44,873 bases of DNA from a virus. A program made the translations under genes and the position numbers. Positions 41,510-44,873 of this stretch are shown here, piece by piece. Each line of letters opens with the position of its first letter. The stretch's first letter is position 1. Below the pieces are notes generated by a model, which searched no databases, was not told the DNA's origin, and worked only from the letters and a program-made list of their open reading frames with translations. The stretch spans positions 1-44,873 of the IMG/VR virus record IMGVR_UViG_3300035661_000114; one strand, written 5' to 3'.

Positions 41510-43018
41510 TTAGTAGCCCATTGAACTAACTGAAACCTCGTATTCAGGGATATTTAATTGAAGCAAAGCATCTGGTCTAATAGGCATTGCCCAAGTCAAA
41601 GCGAGAGCATCCCCAAAGTCGGGAGACCTAATGCCGCGCTTCTTTGCATCGTCCTTGCTTTCTAGTTTTAGCCGGCCATGGCTGTCATAGCTGTAGCGCA
41701 AGCCGCATAAATCAGCCTGCAATGCGTCATCATCAGGAAGTTGAACAGGTGGAGAACTTAGCCATTCCTTCATCAACCCCCACATTTCAGCGCGTTTGTT
41801 CACAAACTTTGTCTGGTCAAGCGCCTTCTCGCCAAAGTTTACAGCCCGACACTCTTTGTAATTCAACTCTTTTAGCCTGTCATATACTCCGGCACCAATT
41901 CCGCCAACGTCAATAAATACGGCGTCAGGCTTAAACTTCTTGATGGATTGCAGCACAAGACCAACAACCTGCATCGTGTCCTTCCCTTGAACCGTCTCAA
42001 TTATCTCAACGGTTCTGCCTTGCCTGATTACGATTACAGTCCTGTCCTCACCGAATCTTGCAGGATCAACGCCTATAATCTTGGCTCCATCGGCAACAGC
42101 TACCGCCTTTCTTGCTCTTGCTACCATGTCATGCTGAATAAGAGTCTTGTCGTCCGACACGCTAAATGCTTCTGCCGGAGTTGACGGGTACTCTTTCATA
42201 AACTGCTTTTCATCAGCCATTTCACTGATTTTCAGCCTACGCCACATCATTTGTTGCTCATCTAAATCATATAGCTCACCGTAAGCGCGATCCTCTTCGC
42301 TTAGTACAACACCTTCTGCACGATACTCTTGTTGCCAGTGCCACGGCACAAATATAGCCTGCCATCCTCCGCCACCGACCTCGCCCTGCTGCCATATTTT
42401 ATGGAATACGTTACCTATCCCGTCTGCCGTAGATTCGAATATAACCTCTGTGCCAGGCAATCTTGGGACGGTCTGCATAATTCCGGCTAAATGTTCCTCG
42501 GCGCTCGGCCAGTACGCGACCTCCGAACCAAGTAGATATTGCGCGGTAGCTGACCGGCCTGCACCTCTATTGCCAGCCGTGGCAACTTTATACCCACTAT
42601 CCAGCTTTGAAAATGATAATTCCTTTGCGTTAGCTGCCCCCAGTGTCGGACGCATATCCTCTGGGTAGTTCTCTAAGTAACGGTTGGTCATACCGAACAG
42701 GTTATCGGTTGCGCTCTGCTCGTGAGTCAGTATGTAAGTCTGCTTGCCAAAGTTCATTACAGTTTTCCAGAAGAACCGGCCAGTGACATAGGTTGAGCAA
42801 CCCTGCTGCCGCCCCTTAAGAATGACAGCGCGAACCATCCCTGTCTCTTTAAGCTGCGCCTCTAGTCTTTCGTGAATATACAACTGTGCTTTATTAAAGC
42901 TGAACGGCGAGATTTCGCCAGATTTGTTACGTATCTTCAGGAAGTTTCTGGCGTACTGTTCAAAGTCGCCCTTTAGTACGCGCAGCTTATCTCTTACCGC
43001 TAACTCAGATGATGTCAC
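41510..43018 (-). CDS. terL: Terminase large subunit
   Basis: This 502-residue packaging motor has an ATPase with Walker A KGRQQGCST at 68-76 and Walker B YLLGSE ending at Glu166. An RNase H-like nuclease follows, with Asp318 in IIGVDPARFGEDRTV, Asp370 in AVFIDVGGIGAGVYD and a late acidic pair in DFGDALALTW near 475. It cuts and drives DNA into procapsids, binding the portal. The ATG lies 14 nt inside the end of terS, so the two subunits are translationally linked. Confidence 0.95.
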   Translation of the reverse strand: MTSSELAVRDKLRVLKGDFEQYARNFLKIRNKSGEISPFSFNKAQLYIHERLEAQLKETGMVRAVILKGRQQGCSTYVTGRFFWKTVMNFGKQTYILTHEQSATDNLFGMTNRYLENYPEDMRPTLGAANAKELSFSKLDSGYKVATAGNRGAGRSATAQYLLGSEVAYWPSAEEHLAGIMQTVPRLPGTEVIFESTADGIGNVFHKIWQQGEVGGGGWQAIFVPWHWQQEYRAEGVVLSEEDRAYGELYDLDEQQMMWRRLKISEMADEKQFMKEYPSTPAEAFSVSDDKTLIQHDMVARARKAVAVADGAKIIGVDPARFGEDRTVIVIRQGRTVEIIETVQGKDTMQVVGLVLQSIKKFKPDAVFIDVGGIGAGVYDRLKELNYKECRAVNFGEKALDQTKFVNKRAEMWGLMKEWLSSPPVQLPDDDALQADLCGLRYSYDSHGRLKLESKDDAKKRGIRSPDFGDALALTWAMPIRPDALLQLNIPEYEVSVSSMGY

Positions 43019-43400
43019 GTAGCAATTCCTCGATCCCTACCGTTATCTTGCCGGAGTGTTCGACCAACTGCTTATCAAGTCCGGCCAACTTCGCCTTCCC
43101 CATTGTTGCGGCAACCGCAGCGCTACTTTGTGGAGTCGGGGCAGTCATTGCAACTTGCCGCGCCTCTTCTAGCTCTGCCATAAGTGAATCAACTGTCACG
43201 TCATTACGTTTTGCAGCTTGATTCCTTAAAAAATCAAGACGTTCCGTTATATTACCGCCTTGCATTAATTCAAAAGCTTTAACTCGTATTGTTTCATCCT
43301 TCATTTTGCTGGCATTATATGACTTACGATACGCCTCGCTTGCATTGCCTAACTCCATGAATGCAAGGCAGAAATTCTCTTGCTTTTGTGTCAGCGCCAT
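43005..43400 (-). CDS. terS: Terminase small subunit
   Basis: This 131-residue protein begins LTQKQENFCLAFMELGNASE, then AYRKSYNAS, the helix-turn-helix N-terminus of the Terminase_2 family that recognises the packaging site. A central helix FLRNQAAKRNDVTVDSLMAE, then LEEARQVAMTAPTPQSSAAV builds the oligomer ring. It precedes and overlaps terL. Confidence 0.92.
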   Translation of the reverse strand: MALTQKQENFCLAFMELGNASEAYRKSYNASKMKDETIRVKAFELMQGGNITERLDFLRNQAAKRNDVTVDSLMAELEEARQVAMTAPTPQSSAAVAATMGKAKLAGLDKQLVEHSGKITVGIEELLRDII

Positions 43401-43660
43401 TACTCAGCTTCCTTTAATGCAACGGGTAAGTTAGGCAGCGGCATCCAGTGGGATGGCTCATAAGTATCCCCCGAAATATCGCGCCACTGCCCTATTGAAT
43501 CATCCCACCACAATACGACACGACATAAACAATCTACACACAATATTGAATCACCATCCTTCGGCGCTGTTTCAATAGGTTGCCACGCTGGGGCTACATC
43601 AAAATCCAGATACTCACAACCCTCTGTGAGCTTGAGAATGTCTTTACAGGCTATACGCAT
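43400..43660 (-). CDS. DUF551-like protein, 86 residues
   Basis: The segment WQPIETAPKDGDSILC, a short beta core VVLWWDDSIGQWRD, and SHWMPLPNLP match the DUF551 pattern (W-I-TAP-DG ... HWMPLP), a small domain common in phages with unknown role. It overlaps the terS start by one base and is preceded by the 68-residue gene. Confidence 0.75.
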   Translation of the reverse strand: MRIACKDILKLTEGCEYLDFDVAPAWQPIETAPKDGDSILCVDCLCRVVLWWDDSIGQWRDISGDTYEPSHWMPLPNLPVALKEAE

Positions 43661-43662
43661 GG

Positions 43663-43869
43663 TTAAGCTTTCATCTCCGCACGATAAGCATCGTCTTCTT
43701 CAGCTTTTGCGCGTTTCTGGCTCGCAAGGAAGTCATCCATGCTCATGGGGTCTTCCCCATTTGTTTGGGTTTCGATCACATAGCGCTTGTATGCCTGGTC
43801 ATTCTGAATTGAATTGGCCGCCTTGCGTACCATTCCCGTCCCCATTGGTGCATCTGATGCTTTTGCCAT
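43663..43869 (-). CDS. Small protein in the packaging block, 68 residues
   Basis: Starts after AGGAGTCGAT. The charged helical product (NDQAYKRYVIETQTNGEDPM, then SMDDFLASQKRAKAEEDD) is unrecognised. It belongs to the P1 transcription unit with DUF551-like and terS genes. Confidence 0.65.
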   Translation of the reverse strand: MAKASDAPMGTGMVRKAANSIQNDQAYKRYVIETQTNGEDPMSMDDFLASQKRAKAEEDDAYRAEMKA

Positions 43870-43903
43870 ATCGACTCCTAATTTGATTCGTAAATACTTT
43901 TGG

Positions 43904-44203
43904 TTATGCAGCCATTTCCTGTTCGAAAGCCTTCTGTTCTTCTTGCTTCGCCGGTGCGCCCATTTGATTTGTCAGGCTGTCGGCTATTTGCTTGATGATA
44001 CTCAGCGCCTCATTAATATTTCTTGCAGGAGTTTTGCCCCCTTCCGCGCCTTCTTCACCCTCAAGGCCAACGGTCATTGATCCATCATCACCGATAACCA
44101 ATTCAATGGTCGTACTGCCAGCTTCAGCCTGTTCTTGTGGTTCTTGTGGTTCTTGTGGCATTCCCTGTGGCATTCCTTGTGGCGCTTGTTGCGGCATGTC
44201 CAT
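43904..44203 (-). CDS. Small acidic protein, 99 residues, with Gln/Pro-rich start
   Basis: The N-terminus (MDMPQQAPQGMPQGMPQEPQ) is low-complexity and probably disordered. A beta unit TIELVIGDDGSMTVGLEGEE follows and the C-terminal ~40 residues are helical (NINEALSIIKQIADSLTNQ). This arrangement occurs in small phage structural or assembly proteins of unknown role. First gene after promoter P1, with AAGGGATAAATATC before the ATG. Confidence 0.65.
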   Translation of the reverse strand: MDMPQQAPQGMPQGMPQEPQEPQEQAEAGSTTIELVIGDDGSMTVGLEGEEGAEGGKTPARNINEALSIIKQIADSLTNQMGAPAKQEEQKAFEQEMAA

Positions 44204-44208
44204 GATAT

Positions 44209-44412
44209 TTATCCCTTGATTAAATTAATATTCTTCTGCTTGATTGTAGTCACTGCCATTTGTTTTGCAAGCAGTTTCGCCTGTTTTCTCATGCGAATTA
44301 TTTTAACAAGACACTCTTCGCAACAATGCCTTGTCACATTCTTTTTGGTTGTCGGCAGAAGTCTAAGATCAGACTCTTGCACCCCGCGCTTACACTCCAT
44401 ACAGTAGGCCAT
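44209..44412 (-). CDS. Small zinc-finger-like protein, 67 residues
   Basis: The start at 44412 has GGAGGTAGAT directly upstream, with GGAGG formed by the last codons of the DUF6378-like gene. CMEC near the start and CCEEC in the middle give four cysteines for a zinc ribbon, followed by a basic helix (IIRMRKQAKLLAKQM). Such proteins often bind nucleic acid. Promoter P1 lies inside its 3' end. Confidence 0.65.
   Translation of the reverse strand: MAYCMECKRGVQESDLRLLPTTKKNVTRHCCEECLVKIIRMRKQAKLLAKQMAVTTIKQKNINLIKG
44243..44270 (-). promoter_or_regulatory. Late promoter P1 (packaging block)
   Basis: On the - strand TTGCAA (44265-44270), a 16-nt spacer ending TGAC, and TACAAT (44243-44248) followed by CAAG. 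It is inside the end of the zinc-finger-like gene and would drive 44203 to 41510. Unlike P2-P5 its leader shows no GTGAT-type hairpin. Confidence 0.75.
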
Positions 44413-44414
44413 AT

Positions 44415-44708
44415 CTACCTCCAAGCTTTCTCAAGGTTTTCTGCCATGCCAGCCTCGGCTTTTAGTGCTGAGTACGCTATCCCGTCCAGCAAGCTATCGG
44501 TATGATGCTTTTGGCCGGTGAAGTTGCGCACGTTCTTTAGCAACTCCATCAGCAGCCATCCTTCCGACTCCCTGATGCTGTGGCCGGTGATGATGTTGAA
44601 TGCCTGCACCGCCTTACCCATACTTCTTTCGCCATCTGCTTTGTCGTATTGCTTTCCGCGCTCCTGCATTACTTCGGCAGCTTGAATCAGTAAACTGTCA
44701 GCCTTCAT
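44415..44708 (-). CDS. DUF6378-like protein, 97 residues
   Basis: A helical protein beginning ADSLLIQAAEVMQERGKQYD, followed by GERSMGKAVQAFNIITGHSI, then ESEGWLLMELLKNVRNF and DSLLDGIAYSALKAEAGMAE, matching the phage DUF6378 domain, whose layout recalls all-alpha NTP pyrophosphohydrolases. Metal-binding acidic residues are present but activity is not established. The ATG overlaps the stop of the upstream partial gene (ATGA). Confidence 0.8.
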   Translation of the reverse strand: MKADSLLIQAAEVMQERGKQYDKADGERSMGKAVQAFNIITGHSIRESEGWLLMELLKNVRNFTGQKHHTDSLLDGIAYSALKAEAGMAENLEKAWR

Positions 44709-44873
44709 CGTTCTAATCCCTTCACCAGTGAAATTACGTCGCTCAATCCCTCAACTACAAATAAACTACCCTTCCATTCATCATGGAATTTTTGCTCATC
44801 CTTTGTTAGTGATCTGGCGCTTTTAACCTTTGCACCGTCTTTTACTTCAACGAGTACGGATTTTTTATTAAGG
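44705..44873 (-). CDS. Nuclease-like protein, C-terminal fragment (5'-truncated)
   Basis: The frame is open to the right edge; 55 residues are visible. The segment SVLVEVKDGAKVKSARSLTK, then DEQKFHDEWKGSLFVVEGLS matches the end of small phage VRR-NUC-like nucleases, in which ExK (here EVK) belongs to the PD-(D/E)xK active site. The start and the rest of the active site lie outside the window. The stop overlaps the next ATG. Confidence 0.65.
   Translation of the reverse strand, partial: LNKKSVLVEVKDGAKVKSARSLTKDEQKFHDEWKGSLFVVEGLSDVISLVKGLER

Noticed and set aside
1-44873. tRNA genes, integrase or lysogeny module
   Set aside because: No cloverleaf-like sequence, integrase motif or repressor-type divergent gene pair was noticed by eye.

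Overview
The window is part of a tailed-phage genome that infects a Gram-negative bacterium. The genome type is a short-tailed (podovirus-like) phage: the major capsid protein resembles the N4-gp56 family, the tail genes are of the adaptor/nozzle type, there is no tape measure or sheath, and a very large injected-type polyvalent protein is present. Rz and an embedded Rz1 spanin imply a host with an outer membrane. No integrase, repressor, polymerase, tRNA or CRISPR array is visible, so lifestyle and exact host cannot be decided from this window.

Layout. Positions 1-5684 (+ strand) are a tightly packed early-type operon: the end of an unrecognised protein, SSB, a run of small orphan genes joined by ATGA stop/start overlaps, an HNH-like zinc protein and a short C5-methylase-like protein. 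Two nearly complete integron attC-like sites and one partial copy lie inside this stretch. Positions 5681-44873 (- strand) hold the late genes and meet the early operon tail to tail with a 4-nt overlap. Read in the direction of transcription (right to left) they are: a nuclease-like fragment, DUF6378, a zinc protein, small proteins, TerS and TerL; then a beta-sandwich protein, a coiled coil and a 1489-residue G8-type spike; then portal, scaffold, capsid, two related decoration-like proteins, head-tail adaptor, tail nozzle and five internal or ejection-type proteins; then a 4009-residue polyvalent protein; then a tail fibre, a six-repeat propeller-like protein, and the lysis cassette (membrane protein, M15 endolysin, holin candidate, Rz/Rz1).

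Regulation. Five near-identical leftward promoters (TTGCAA or TTGCAT, 16-nt spacer, TACAATCA) divide the late strand into five blocks: packaging, spike, head/tail, polyvalent protein, and fibre/lysis. In four of the five the 5' leader carries a hairpin with different stem sequence but the same kind of GNRA-like pentaloop (GTGAT or GAGAT), followed by a similar box containing the Shine-Dalgarno. Similar small hairpins precede several internal genes. This repeated promoter-leader module, the attC-like sites in the early region, and a GGDEF domain inside the polyvalent protein are the most unusual features.

No gap without a gene exceeds 300 bases. The largest gaps (9689-9823, 35720-35831, 29998-30108) hold promoters and hairpins described below.
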